Shown here: in pieces, positions 55,830-64,000 of the stretch
Position numbering within the stretch: the first letter of the stretch is position 1
Layout: every line of letters begins with the position of its first letter
Source: Hongsoonwoonella zoysiae
Lineage (GTDB): Bacteria; Pseudomonadota; Alphaproteobacteria; Rhizobiales; Stappiaceae
Direction: 5' to 3'
Length of the DNA: 64,000 bases
Assembly: GCF_013266695.1 (NCBI RefSeq)
Contig: NZ_JABRXF010000003.1
Coordinates: 186,001-250,000, forward strand
The notes under the pieces: model-generated
What the model was told of the DNA's origin: nothing
What the model saw: the letters and a program-made list of their open reading frames with translations, nothing else
The model's database searches: none
Program-made: the position numbers and the translations under genes

Positions 55830-56849
55830 ATGACGCTTTTCAAGCTAGCCGCGGCGAGTCTTGTATCAACGTGCCTTGGCGCCTCCGCCGCGCTCGCAGC
55901 GGACTACAACCTGCGGATTCAGACCCATTTCAGTGCTGAATCCCTGAAGGGACAGAATGCTCAAGCCTTCGCCGACGACGTGGAGCGGATGTCGGGCGGC
56001 CGTGTGGATATCGAGATGTTTTTCTCCGCTTCGCTCGTCCGCGCGACCGAAACCTTCGATGCCGCCGTCAACGGCGTTCTTGATGGCGACATGACGGGCG
56101 GCGCCTACCAGACCGGCAAAAACCCGGCCTTCCAGTTCGTTGGTGACATCCTCGGCGGCTATGACACGCCTTGGCAGATGTACTCCTGGCTCTATTACGG
56201 CGGAGGACTGGAAAAGGCGCAGGAGCTTTACAACGCGAACGGCATGCATTTCGTCGGCTGGTGGATCCCGGGCCAGGAATCGCTTTCGTCGACGAGCCCG
56301 CTCGCGAGCGTCGAGGACTTCAAGGACTGGAAGTTCCGCTCGCCCCCCGGCATCGAGACCGAAATCTTCGCCGCCCTTGGCGCGAGCCCGATCGTGATGG
56401 ACTTCGGCGAAGTCTTCACCGCGCTCGAGACGAAGGTCATCGACGGCGCTGACGCGTCCAACATCGCCACAAACAGCGAGATCGGCCTTTACGACATCGC
56501 CAAGCACGCGACCTACCCCGGCTTTCACTCGATGCCAGCCGATCACCTCGCAATCAACAAGGAAGTGTGGGATGAACTGCCCGACGATATTCGGGCGATC
56601 ATCGAAGTTGCGATGGAAAAGCTTGCCTTCCGCGACACGCTGAGCCATTCGCTGGAAATGGAAAAGGCGGCCAAACGGCTCGCAGCCGGGGACGTCACCC
56701 TTTACGACTGGAACGCCGAACAGCGTGCAGCATTTCGCAAATTTTCGCGCGGGAAATGGGAGGCATGGGCGGAAAAGTCTCCCGAGGCCAATATCCTCGT
56801 ATCGAGTCACATCGATTTCATGAAGGAACTCGGGCTGATTTCCGAGTAA
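55830..56849 (+). CDS. TRAP substrate-binding protein, second system
   Basis: The 339-residue DctP-family receptor with a Sec signal (about residues 1-24, ALA-AD). Features are the LRIQTHFSAESLKGQNAQAFADDV start, WWIPGQESLSS, the ligand region KDWKFRSPPGIETEIFAALGASP and EVFTALETKVIDGADASN. Aromatic residues are frequent, and the sequence differs clearly from the first DctP, so the two bind different ligands. GGAGGAGA precedes the start. A hairpin (56872-56907) follows before dctQ. Confidence 0.92.
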   Translation: MTLFKLAAASLVSTCLGASAALAADYNLRIQTHFSAESLKGQNAQAFADDVERMSGGRVDIEMFFSASLVRATETFDAAVNGVLDGDMTGGAYQTGKNPAFQFVGDILGGYDTPWQMYSWLYYGGGLEKAQELYNANGMHFVGWWIPGQESLSSTSPLASVEDFKDWKFRSPPGIETEIFAALGASPIVMDFGEVFTALETKVIDGADASNIATNSEIGLYDIAKHATYPGFHSMPADHLAINKEVWDELPDDIRAIIEVAMEKLAFRDTLSHSLEMEKAAKRLAAGDVTLYDWNAEQRAAFRKFSRGKWEAWAEKSPEANILVSSHIDFMKELGLISE

Positions 56850-56871
56850 CCGGAAGCTTCGGGACGAGCCT

Positions 56872-56907
56872 GGGGCATCCGGCGTTCATTCGAATGCCGG
56901 ATGCCCC
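56872..56907 (+). terminator. Intra-operon hairpin after the second dctP
   Basis: A perfect 12-bp stem (GGGGCATCCGGC with GCCGGATGCCCC) extended by four inner pairs lies 23 bases after the dctP stop, with no T run. It is likely an RNA-stability or partial-termination element raising binding-protein over permease expression. Confidence 0.55.
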
Positions 56908-57014
56908 GGAATCTTGAACGTTATCAACATCTCCGCGTCCGGGTGGCTTCACCAGAACGCATGTTGTCCCGGCACGCACCGCCCTTCCTTCATAAACGCA
57001 ACTGAAGTTCCATT

Positions 57015-57650
57015 ATGCCAACTCTAACACCATCCGGGTACGCCTGGGTTGCCGCGATCGGCGCGGGCTTGCTTCTCTGGATGATCTTCCTCGCCCCAAG
57101 GCTGATGCCGGTCTTGACCCGCAGTCTCCACGGGCAGGCTCCACCCCCCTTGACCGTTGTGGACCGGATCACGCTTGCGGTGTCGTCGGTCCTGATGTTT
57201 TTCGTGGCGGTGATCACGACGATCATGATGTTCGAAGTCGTGTTGCGCTATGTCTTCGAGGCTCCAACGCTATGGGTCGAGGAACTTTCACGCTGGCTCG
57301 GTGGCGTGATTTTCCTTGTCGCCGGTCTCTACGCCATGCAGCAGCGCAGCCACATCCGCGTGGTCATCCTCTATGAGGCGGTACCCCGCGACGTCCAACG
57401 CGTCATGGATGTCGCCGCCACACTTTGTATCTGCGTCTTCTGTTGGGCCGTCGCGTGGGGCTATTGGGGTAACGCGCTCCGGAAATTCGAAGCCTGGGAA
57501 CTATACGGATCGGCATGGAACCCGCCGATCCCCGCCATCATGAAACCGCTGATCTGCATCACCTGCGTCTGGATGAGCGTGCAGGCGATCAACAACCTGA
57601 TCGTCGACTGGCGCCGCGCGCACGCGATCGTTCCTGCCGAGGACGCCTGA
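57015..57650 (+). CDS. TRAP transporter small permease (DctQ), second system
   Basis: A 211-residue membrane subunit. An extra N-terminal helix (about residues 8-28) precedes the usual four-helix DctQ domain, which contains FEVVLRYVFEAPTLWVEELSRWLGG and MQQRSHIRV. The stop overlaps the dctM start (TGATG). The ribosome site is weak, and the gene is 165 bp from dctP behind a hairpin. Confidence 0.88.
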   Translation: MPTLTPSGYAWVAAIGAGLLLWMIFLAPRLMPVLTRSLHGQAPPPLTVVDRITLAVSSVLMFFVAVITTIMMFEVVLRYVFEAPTLWVEELSRWLGGVIFLVAGLYAMQQRSHIRVVILYEAVPRDVQRVMDVAATLCICVFCWAVAWGYWGNALRKFEAWELYGSAWNPPIPAIMKPLICITCVWMSVQAINNLIVDWRRAHAIVPAEDA

Positions 57651-58987
57651 TGGGCATCGCGGAACTGTCAATCCTGCTGGTCGTCGGCATCATCGCACTT
57701 CTGGCAATCGGCGTCCCTCTCGGGTTGGCCTCTGGCTTTCTCGGGGTTCTCGTAGCTTATTGGAAGCTCGGGGATCGGGGGTTCTTCATCCTCGGTCAGC
57801 GGATGTACGACCTGACAATCGAACACGCGCTTCTCGCGGTGCCGCTCTTCATCTTCATGGCGATGCTCCTCGAACGCAGCAACATCGCCCGCGACATGTA
57901 CGATGCGCTTAACGTCTGGCTGGCGCGGACCCGCGGCGGGATCGCGATCGTCACCTCGATCATGGCGATAATTATGGCCGCCATGTCGGGCATCATCGGC
58001 GGTGAGATCGTGCTGCTCGGCCTTGTGGCGCTGCCGCAGATGCTTCGCCTGAACTATAACCGGAACCTCGCCTGCGGCACGATCTGCGCAGCGGGATCGC
58101 TGGGAACCATGATCCCGCCCTCAATTGTTCTCATAATCTATGGGGTCGTAACCGAAACTTCGATCCATGCGTTGTTCAAGGCGGCGATCATCCCGGGTCT
58201 GCTTCTCGGCGGATGCTACATTGTCTACATCGCATTTCGCGCCCGGCTTCACCCCGAGGATGCTCCCCTGCCGGAGCGCGAGGCCGATGTCACTTTCGGC
58301 GAAAAGATCGTCGCCCTGAAAGGCCTCCTGCCCCCGGTCATGCTGGTGGGTGCGATCCTCGGCTCGATATATGGCGGCATTACGGGTATCACCGAAGCGG
58401 CGGCGATCGGATGTGTCGGCACGCTTTTGCTGATCGCGGTCCGACGGGAGTTGACCGGCCCGCTGTTTCTCCAAGCACTGCAACGGACGATGCGGTCCAC
58501 CGGCACAATCCTTTGGGTAACCTTCGGCGCGACGGCGCTGGCGGGCGCCTATTCTCTGGCTGGAGGCCCTACCTTTATCGCCGGGTCGATTCTGGGCCTC
58601 GACATTCCCGCCATGGGGATTATCGCGGTCATGATGCTGATCTTCCTGTTTCTCGGCGCGCTTCTTGATTGGATTGGCATTGTTCTGCTTGCGATGCCCG
58701 TTTTCCTTCCCATCGTCGCGCGCATGGACCCTGCGGACTTCGGCGTCCTCGGCACGCTTTCCGCCTCCGAGGTGTCGGTCTGGTTCGGCATCCTGTTCTG
58801 CATCAACATGCAGGTGAGCTTTCTGAGCCCACCTTTCGGCCCTGCTGCGTTCTACCTGAAATCTGTGGCGCCACCAGAAATCAGCCTGACAGACATCTTC
58901 CGCGGGTTCCTTCCGTTCATCGGCATCCAGCTTTTGGTGCTGACGATCATGATGGTCTTTCCCGAGATCACGACGATATTGCTTTGA
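57650..58987 (+). CDS. TRAP transporter large permease (DctM), second system
   Basis: The 445-residue large permease with about 13 helices. DctM motifs are GVPLGLASGFLGVLVAY, MSGIIGGEIVLLGLVALPQM, GSLGTMIPPSIVLIIYG and the late FLSPPFGPAAFYLK. The start at 57650 overlaps the dctQ stop; the upstream in-frame part is a shadow. With dctP and dctQ it completes a second sodium-driven carboxylate importer. Confidence 0.93.
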   Translation: MGIAELSILLVVGIIALLAIGVPLGLASGFLGVLVAYWKLGDRGFFILGQRMYDLTIEHALLAVPLFIFMAMLLERSNIARDMYDALNVWLARTRGGIAIVTSIMAIIMAAMSGIIGGEIVLLGLVALPQMLRLNYNRNLACGTICAAGSLGTMIPPSIVLIIYGVVTETSIHALFKAAIIPGLLLGGCYIVYIAFRARLHPEDAPLPEREADVTFGEKIVALKGLLPPVMLVGAILGSIYGGITGITEAAAIGCVGTLLLIAVRRELTGPLFLQALQRTMRSTGTILWVTFGATALAGAYSLAGGPTFIAGSILGLDIPAMGIIAVMMLIFLFLGALLDWIGIVLLAMPVFLPIVARMDPADFGVLGTLSASEVSVWFGILFCINMQVSFLSPPFGPAAFYLKSVAPPEISLTDIFRGFLPFIGIQLLVLTIMMVFPEITTILL

Positions 58988-59000
58988 GGAAACCGATCCT

Positions 59001-59789
59001 ATGTCGCATTCGATTCACCCGTCCGTCATGCCGCTGGTGCGCGCCTACTCGATGCCCGACGCACGCGTCGACAGGTTGCAGGTTCCGCCCCGTGACCTCC
59101 AGACGGCCTACCGGATCCAGAACGAGATGATTTCCGAGATCGCAGCACCGGTCGTCGGATGGAAGCTTGCCCTATCGACGAAAGGTGCGCAGGAGGCCAA
59201 CGGCCTCAGCGCCCCTACTGTCGGACGCCTGATTGGCGACGCTCTGCAACCCTCCGGAACGGTATTGGCCGGAGAAACCCTCAACCGGCCCGAGGTGGAG
59301 CCGGAAATCGCCATAACGCTTTCCAGGGACATTCCTCCGCATGCGCCGCTTAAGGACAGGGACGCGGCACGTGCGGCAATAGGGCGGATTCAGATCGCGA
59401 TAGAACTTGCCGATAGCCGCTACATCGACAAGCCCGGCATGAGCCAACCGGAGATCATCGCCGACAACAACGCGGCCGCATATCTGATCCTTGGACCGGA
59501 TATCCCCTTTGACGATCTCGAAAGGCTCATCGCATCACCTATCGAGGTGGAACTCGGCGACGGAACCTTGGTTGAGGCGTTTCCTCCCGAAAACCGCCCC
59601 GATCCGGTGGAAGCCCTTATGTTTTTGTCGGCTTTCGCGGCCGAACACGGCCTTGTGCTCGGCACGGGCCATGTCGTCACAACCGGCACCTGCGCACCGC
59701 CGACCCCGGCCGCCCCTGGCCGGAACAAGGCCTCGTTTGGAGACTTCGGAACCGTGGTCGTCACGTTGGCGACCCAACAGGACACTTGA
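59001..59789 (+). CDS. 2-keto-4-pentenoate hydratase-like / FAH-family protein
   Basis: A 262-residue member of the 2-keto acid hydratase/decarboxylase group in the fumarylacetoacetase superfamily. Visible are VVGWKLALSTKGAQEANGL near the start, the metal-binding ExE in VEPEIAITL, IELADSRY, the NAAAYLILG block and the late VVTTGTCAPPTPAAPG. Such enzymes act on short 2-keto acids made from sugars or aromatic ring cleavage. Its place after the second TRAP operon suggests use of the imported acid. GAGGA lies 12 bases before the ATG. The precise reaction is unknown. Confidence 0.85.
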   Translation: MSHSIHPSVMPLVRAYSMPDARVDRLQVPPRDLQTAYRIQNEMISEIAAPVVGWKLALSTKGAQEANGLSAPTVGRLIGDALQPSGTVLAGETLNRPEVEPEIAITLSRDIPPHAPLKDRDAARAAIGRIQIAIELADSRYIDKPGMSQPEIIADNNAAAYLILGPDIPFDDLERLIASPIEVELGDGTLVEAFPPENRPDPVEALMFLSAFAAEHGLVLGTGHVVTTGTCAPPTPAAPGRNKASFGDFGTVVVTLATQQDT

Positions 59790-59804
59790 AGAAAGGACCT
59801 CATC

Positions 59805-60323
59805 ATGATGATGACCAAACCCGTCGCCGGAGGCGCCATGCCCCGGATATCGTTTCCGAAACTCGGAGGCGGCACGTTGGCCGTCGGCGGACCGGGTGAC
59901 CGCCACACCCTGTTCGTGATCTATCGCGGCAAGCACTGCGGGCGGTGCAAGCCTTATCTCAACAAACTCGATTCCCTCCTTGGCGCCTGGCAGGAAGCCG
60001 GGTTTGACGTCTTGGCATGCTCCGCTGATCCCGAGGAAAAGGCGCAGGCGGACTTGGACGAATACGGCTGGCGCTTTCCGGTCGGCTACGGGCTGACCGA
60101 AGAGCAGATGCGCACGCTCGGCGTGTATGTTTCCGACCCTCTCTCGCCTGACGAAACGGACCGGCGCTTTGCCGAACCCGCCGTCTTCTGCATCCGTCCC
60201 GACGGTGTGATCCAGGTGGTCTGTCTCTCGAACGGGCCCGCCGCGCGCCCCGATCTCGAAGAACTGCTGGACGGCATGAAGTTCAACATCGCTCACAACC
60301 GTCCCGCTCGCGGAACTGTTTGA
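59805..60323 (+). CDS. Thioredoxin-fold AhpC/TSA-like protein
   Basis: A 172-residue redoxin of the YRGKHCGRCKPYL type, with a CxxC pair (Cys45 and Cys48). The downstream strand order (DVLACSADPEEKAQ, FPVGYGLTEEQM, EPAVFCIRPDGVIQVV) fits a peroxiredoxin-like fold with the CxxC at the nucleophile position. It has no signal peptide. It lies 15 bp after the hydratase gene as the last gene of the unit; why a redoxin sits with carbohydrate-acid uptake is unclear. Confidence 0.8.
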   Translation: MMMTKPVAGGAMPRISFPKLGGGTLAVGGPGDRHTLFVIYRGKHCGRCKPYLNKLDSLLGAWQEAGFDVLACSADPEEKAQADLDEYGWRFPVGYGLTEEQMRTLGVYVSDPLSPDETDRRFAEPAVFCIRPDGVIQVVCLSNGPAARPDLEELLDGMKFNIAHNRPARGTV

Positions 60324-60904
60324 GAAACAGGCGCGATTGCGGCCGTCTCTCCTCCTATGGACCTATCTTCGGCAGGCCGAAGAGGAACCGCACCCACTGC
60401 GCCGCTTTCTGAACATGATTCACCCTGGCGACAGTGTTTGCCGGGGTGATCATGCCAGGCGAACGAGACGGTGAAACGACGTTCGGTGATCTGAACGTTG
60501 AGAACGCGTGCCGGCATATCCCGCAAGTTTTTGACAGTGCGCCCGGCCGACGCGAAATCGAGGTGCCGCGTTCCGACGAACCCCTCCCGGTCGGCGGAGC
60601 CTCTGTCAAAAACCCGGAAGGCTCTCCGGTCGAGTGCGTTCTCCCGGCTTGATGGAAAATACTTCAGGATTGATATATCGGATCATTTCCTGCCAATACC
60701 GCTTCGGATTTGGCAGGGAATGCTCAATGCGCGGTTTAGAGAATTTCAGCCTGGCACCGAAAGCACGCGGCCCGACGGTGCAAGCTCGATCAATTTCACC
60801 GGTGAATGAAGGGACTTACGTACAGCACACGTGTACGACAATTTGCCCAAATCAGAGTCCAGCCAACCCGAAACACAAGAAAATCTGCGAAAAGATTGAT
60901 TGGA
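60324..60904. other. Region without convincing gene upstream of tRNA-Gln
   Basis: About 580 bases. Two hairpins (CTTCGG-CAGG-CCGAAG at 60367-60382 and an imperfect ATGATTCACCC palindrome at about 60415-60453) and one extragenic palindrome (60681-60725) are present. Short ORFs on both strands show no family similarity. It may be degraded coding sequence or simple intergenic DNA. Confidence 0.5.
60681..60725. repeat. Extragenic palindromic element
   Basis: Left arm GATCATTTCCTGCCAAT and right arm ATTTGGCAGGGAATGCTC pair around the loop ACCGCTTCGG with few mismatches. The ends and size are like the element at 28620-28668, suggesting a dispersed genomic repeat. Confidence 0.5.
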
Positions 60905-60979
60905 TGGCTGGGGCGGCAGGATTCGAACCTGCGCATGCCGGTACCAAAAACCGGTGCCTTACCGCTTGGCTACGCCCCA
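60905..60979 (-). tRNA. tRNA-Gln (anticodon TTG)
   Basis: The minus strand folds as a 75-nt tRNA including an encoded CCA. The acceptor arms TGGGGCG and CGCCCCA pair, the anticodon stem CCGGT/ACCGG encloses loop TTTTGGT with anticodon TTG (reads CAA), and the T arm carries GGTTCGAATCC. Confidence 0.96.
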
Positions 60980-61230
60980 TCGAAGAATGAACGCCTGTAT
61001 AGCGAGGGGCCCGTGCCCATGCAAGTGGCCCGATAAGGCAACTTCCGCGACGATCCACAACCTCTCTTCGTATTTTGACGCTGCGCAGCCTGCCGTCATC
61101 CACAACCATGCGAAAAAAGCGATACGAGCAGGGTTGCTAAGGCCAAAGGCGGGTGATATTAGACCGCCTCACGACGCGGCGGGAAACCCGATGATCTTTC
61201 TTGAAGATCAACCATCGCGATGCCAAAAAT

Positions 61231-61307
61231 CGGAGTGTAGCGCAGCCTGGTAGCGCACCTCGTTCGGGACGAGGGGGTCGCAGGTTCGAATCCTGCCACT
61301 CCGACCA
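61231..61307 (+). tRNA. tRNA-Pro (anticodon CGG)
   Basis: A 77-nt tRNA with encoded CCA. Acceptor CGGAGTG pairs with CACTCCG, the anticodon stem CCTCG/CGAGG encloses TTCGGGA with anticodon CGG (reads CCG), and the T arm has AGGTTCGAATCCT. It is divergent from tRNA-Gln, 250 bp away. No integrase lies beside it. Confidence 0.97.
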
Positions 61308-61547
61308 TAATTTCAAGCACTTACCCCCCCTCTCTTCCTGCACCGATACGTCTATTTGGCGCGGCGCAATTTTACATGTCGGCGAATACAAAATTGTGGG
61401 GGCGGTTACAATCGCTGTTCGATACCCGGTCAAAATACATTCGAAACGCATTTTCCCGTATTGATCTTCCCCACCCGGAATCTAATTCCATTCGTGAATA
61501 TCGATTCTCTTCCAAGCTTTCCTTTTGAATTGGCGCGAGACAGGACA

Positions 61548-61853
61548 ATGAGAAAACACGGCAAGTCTTGTATATCGCTGATCTGCGTTTTACTCGCACT
61601 GGCAAACACGGCGTCACTCGCTCAGGCGCGGCCCGACACGCGGTCCATGACCTGTGCTCAGGCGCAGGCAATCGTGAACCAGCGCGGTGCGGTCGTCATG
61701 TCGACAGGTCAGTATACGTACGACCGCTTCGTGGCGTCCCGCGCCTATTGCATGCGCGATGAAATCCTGAAGCCGCTTTATGCGCCGACGCGCGACACGG
61801 CCCAGTGCCCTGTCGCTTATGAATGCAGGCAGATCTTTCGCCCTACGAATTAA
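61548..61853 (+). CDS. Small secreted Cys-containing protein, copy 1
   Basis: A 101-residue exported protein. The ATG at 61548 (AGGA just upstream) begins a signal peptide (MRKHGKSCISLICVLLALAN, cleavage near LAQA-RPD). The mature part has DTRSMTCAQAQAIV, GAVVMSTGQYTYDRFV and CPVAYECRQIF, with four cysteines that could form two disulfides. A close paralog follows at 62038. Similar small proteins are common in Rhizobiales, but none that I can name with a function. Confidence 0.75.
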   Translation: MRKHGKSCISLICVLLALANTASLAQARPDTRSMTCAQAQAIVNQRGAVVMSTGQYTYDRFVASRAYCMRDEILKPLYAPTRDTAQCPVAYECRQIFRPTN

Positions 61854-62037
61854 GCTGCGGTGGCGGATTGCTCAAAAGATTGCAACCCGAGGCATTCGCA
61901 AGCAGGCGCAGCTTTTCGGCGATTTAAGCCTGCCTCCGGTGGAATCCGTAAAAATGTCAATTGACGTTACGTAATTATAACAAGACGATATTCTGAGGGC
62001 TTTTGTTTGTTTATTGGATGACCAGCGAGGTACTTCC

Positions 62038-62367
62038 ATGATTTACGGGCCCATTCGTCTTGCAAGCTCTATCGCCGTTGGAACCCTGACGCTTTTGCTT
62101 GCGGCAGTGCAATCTCATGCTCAAGCGCTGCCGGACACGCGCGCGATGACATGCGCCCAGGCGCAAGCGTTCGTAGTGCAAAGCGGCGCCGTCGTCATGG
62201 CAACCGGCCGATACACCTATGACCGGTTCGTCAGTTCACAGGCCTACTGCACCCCGGAACTTAATTTGAAGGCGTTCTACGCCCCGACCGCCGACGTTTA
62301 CGAATGTCCCGTAGCCTATCGTTGCGCGGATATTTTCCACGGCAACGGAGACCGGGACACGGATTGA
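62038..62367 (+). CDS. Small secreted Cys-containing protein, copy 2
   Basis: A 109-residue exported paralog of the preceding gene. After its own signal peptide (about residues 1-29, ending HAQA) come DTRAMTCAQAQAFV, GAVVMATGRYTYDRFV and CPVAYRCADIF, with the same four-cysteine spacing. More than half of the mature residues match copy 1, while the signal peptides and C termini differ, indicating an older tandem duplication. GAGG precedes the start. Function is unknown. Confidence 0.75.
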   Translation: MIYGPIRLASSIAVGTLTLLLAAVQSHAQALPDTRAMTCAQAQAFVVQSGAVVMATGRYTYDRFVSSQAYCTPELNLKAFYAPTADVYECPVAYRCADIFHGNGDRDTD

Positions 62368-62413
62368 TTTCCGCATCCGCGCATAGAACGCCGCCTGAAG
62401 CCGATAAGAAACG

Positions 62414-63892
62414 CTAACCCGTCGCCCGTCCCGCCACTGCTGCGGTTTGCCAGCCGAGATCCGGCAGCGTGACGATCCGGTTGCCGCGCAAATCGCTCGC
62501 GCAAACAATGAAGCCGCGCTCTTCAAGGTGTGTCAGCAGCCACCGCGCGCGACCCAGCGAACGTGTGCCGTAAGCGCGCGCGATCTCTTCCTCGGAAGGA
62601 CAAGGCTCGCCGCGTGCGGCCGCTTCCGCGATCAGCAGAAAGATGCCGCGCATATCTTCGCTCACACTTTCGGCGATGAGTTCGGCCTGCGCCCATTCGG
62701 CCTCGTCGATCTCGCCGGCGCCCACACCGGCCCGCGCGAGCGTCACCAGCCGGCGGAATTCCGAAAGGTCCGGGGGCGGTGCCGTAACGCGGGCGATCCT
62801 GAGCCTCACCTGGAAATCCTGATAAAGCTGCGCGATCGGCTGATAAGCGGCTTCGGGTTCGGACATGAGGCCTGCGAGAACCGCCTGCAGGGCGGCTTGC
62901 CGTTCCGCAGCGTCCTCCGGTTCCGCCTCCGCGCCCTCGCGCATCTCGCCCTGCTTTTGCCTGCGGCTCAGTTGCTCCAGGATTTCGGCGGGCGCCGCAG
63001 ATGGCGTGGGCCTGCGCTGTATTTCGCTTCGCTCTTCATCGCTCGCCGGCTGAAAGAGAAGGTCCTCAACGTTTTCCGGCGCGGTCTCGGGCAACGGCGT
63101 CAGCTTCGGCCCGCCGCCGCGTGCCGCCGTTTCCACCTCGCCGATAACGAGTTTCACCGGGCGGCGGTAAAGCGCGGGGCCGAGCGCGACGAACTGCCCG
63201 CGCTGGAGATCGCGGAAGGTTTCGGCCTGCCGCTTTTCCATGCCAAGCAGGTCGGCCGCGCGCGCCATGTCGATATCGAGGAAGGTGCGCCCCATCAGGA
63301 AGTTGGAGGCTTCCGCGGCGACGTTCTTGGCAAGCTTCGCCAGGCGCTGCGTGGCGATGACGCCGGCAAGCCCACGCTTTCGGCCCCGGCACATGAGGTT
63401 CGTCATCGCGCCCAGCGCCACGCGCCGCGCCTCCTCACCCGCGTCCCCTGAGGCTGCGGGCGCGAAAAGCTGCGCCTCGTCGACGACGACCAGCATGGGG
63501 TACCAGTGATCGCGCTCGATCTCGAAAAGCGCGTTCAGGAAGACGGATGCAGCCTTCATCTGGCGGTCGACGTCGAGCCCTTCCAGATTAAGAACCACGG
63601 AAATGCGGTGCTTGCGCACCCTTGTGCCGATCACCGCAAGCTCGCGCTCGCAGGCGGCCGCATCGATGACAACCTGCCCGAACTTGTCGGCCAGAGTGAC
63701 GAAATCCCCTTCCGGGTCGATCACCGCCTGCTGCACCCAGGTGGCGCTTTGCTCCAGAAGACGGCGCAGAAGATGCGACTTTCCGGACCCGGAATTGCCC
63801 TGCACCAGCAGGCGGGTCGCCAGAAGCTCTTCCAGATCGAGCACGGCCGTCTCGCCCGAGACGGTCCGGCCCATGTCGATACTCACCGTCAT
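62414..63892 (-). CDS. HerA-like ATP-binding protein (DUF87 type)
   Basis: A 492-residue P-loop ATPase of the HerA/FtsK-like group. Walker A is VQGNSGSGKSHLLR (30-43), DPEGDFVTLADKFG follows, and Walker B is MLVVVDEAQLF. A sensor-like block GRKRGLAGVIATQRLAKLAK is typical. The C-terminal third is helical and ends in a winged-helix-like segment (RAYGTRSLGRARWLLTHLEERGFI). Related proteins translocate along DNA or act in repair or defence; here no nuclease partner (NurA or SIR2) lies adjacent in the window. The ATG at 63892 lacks a good ribosome site, and the ATG at 63874 (GGTGAG upstream) is an alternative start. Confidence 0.82.
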   Translation of the reverse strand: MTVSIDMGRTVSGETAVLDLEELLATRLLVQGNSGSGKSHLLRRLLEQSATWVQQAVIDPEGDFVTLADKFGQVVIDAAACERELAVIGTRVRKHRISVVLNLEGLDVDRQMKAASVFLNALFEIERDHWYPMLVVVDEAQLFAPAASGDAGEEARRVALGAMTNLMCRGRKRGLAGVIATQRLAKLAKNVAAEASNFLMGRTFLDIDMARAADLLGMEKRQAETFRDLQRGQFVALGPALYRRPVKLVIGEVETAARGGGPKLTPLPETAPENVEDLLFQPASDEERSEIQRRPTPSAAPAEILEQLSRRQKQGEMREGAEAEPEDAAERQAALQAVLAGLMSEPEAAYQPIAQLYQDFQVRLRIARVTAPPPDLSEFRRLVTLARAGVGAGEIDEAEWAQAELIAESVSEDMRGIFLLIAEAAARGEPCPSEEEIARAYGTRSLGRARWLLTHLEERGFIVCASDLRGNRIVTLPDLGWQTAAVAGRATG

Positions 63893-64000
63893 GGATTAGG
63901 AGTGCTTTCGAAATTTCGCCGATTTCCGCGAGTTTGAACGATTCGGCTGACCGGTTCAAAGCGAAGAGCAAGGCGCGTGTGGACAAGGGGTGCGCATTGA

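Noticed and set aside
60293-60652. Short ORFs on both strands between the redoxin gene and tRNA-Gln as genes
   Set aside because: They overlap each other, lack ribosome sites and show no recognisable similarity; a degraded gene cannot be excluded.
60905-61307. tRNA pair as an integration site for a mobile element
   Set aside because: No integrase, no duplicated tRNA 3' end and no foreign-looking genes are visible on either side.

Overview
The window reads as chromosomal DNA of a GC-rich alphaproteobacterium, most likely in the Rhizobiales/Hyphomicrobiales (Phyllobacteriaceae, Rhizobiaceae or Aurantimonadaceae type). This rests on gene content: methylmalonyl-CoA mutase with MeaB, a lysine/ornithine decarboxylase next to homospermidine synthase, a class 3 (ReAV-type) asparaginase, a Tat-exported right-handed repeat protein of the rhizobial kind, an egtB-egtD pair, a NAD-linked molybdenum/tungsten formate dehydrogenase and a ureDABCEFG operon. 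Genus and species cannot be set from the sequence alone. No phage, integrase, transposase, CRISPR array or replication origin was seen.

Layout: 1-4.6 kb holds the 3' part of methylmalonyl-CoA mutase, an outer-membrane barrel, a lipoprotein and meaB. 4.6-8.7 kb holds a small conserved-looking protein, the Tat repeat protein, asparaginase and an aminotransferase. 8.7-10.5 kb is a gene-poor stretch with palindromes, a small DUF1127-like protein and a GcvA-like LysR regulator. 10.7-13.4 kb carries egtBD (ergothioneine) and a PilZ protein. 13.7-17.1 kb carries an OmpR/EnvZ-type two-component system divergent from a secreted multi-EF-hand protein. 17.2-20.9 kb is a polyamine operon (probable speF-type leader RNA, decarboxylase, GNAT, homospermidine synthase), followed by malate synthase G, an EamA permease, a cation/proton antiporter with a cNMP-binding tail and a sigma-54 response regulator.

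The most unusual region is 28.9-34.7 kb. Two convergent operons face each other across a strong terminator: an animal-type heme peroxidase plus a 130-residue protein whose middle resembles a nitrile-hydratase-type leader peptide (NHLP), opposed by a standalone TOMM-type YcaO protein translationally coupled to a SARP/BTAD-TPR regulator. Together they look like a small, possibly undescribed RiPP-like or protein-modification system. The 0.9 kb upstream of ycaO has no convincing gene but ends in a strong terminator, so it could hold a short transcript.

35.5-41.1 kb holds a LysR regulator and a two-subunit formate dehydrogenase whose beta subunit fuses NuoE- and NuoF-like parts. Then come dodecin, a large MscS channel, the urease operon (44.1-49.1 kb) and a D-Ala-D-Ala ligase. 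50.4-60.3 kb is a carbohydrate-acid island: a FadR-type regulator with kduI, kduD and a TRAP transporter on one strand, and a second TRAP transporter with a hydratase-like protein and a thioredoxin-fold protein on the other. The right end has tRNA-Gln and tRNA-Pro, a tandem pair of paralogous small secreted proteins and a HerA-like ATPase.
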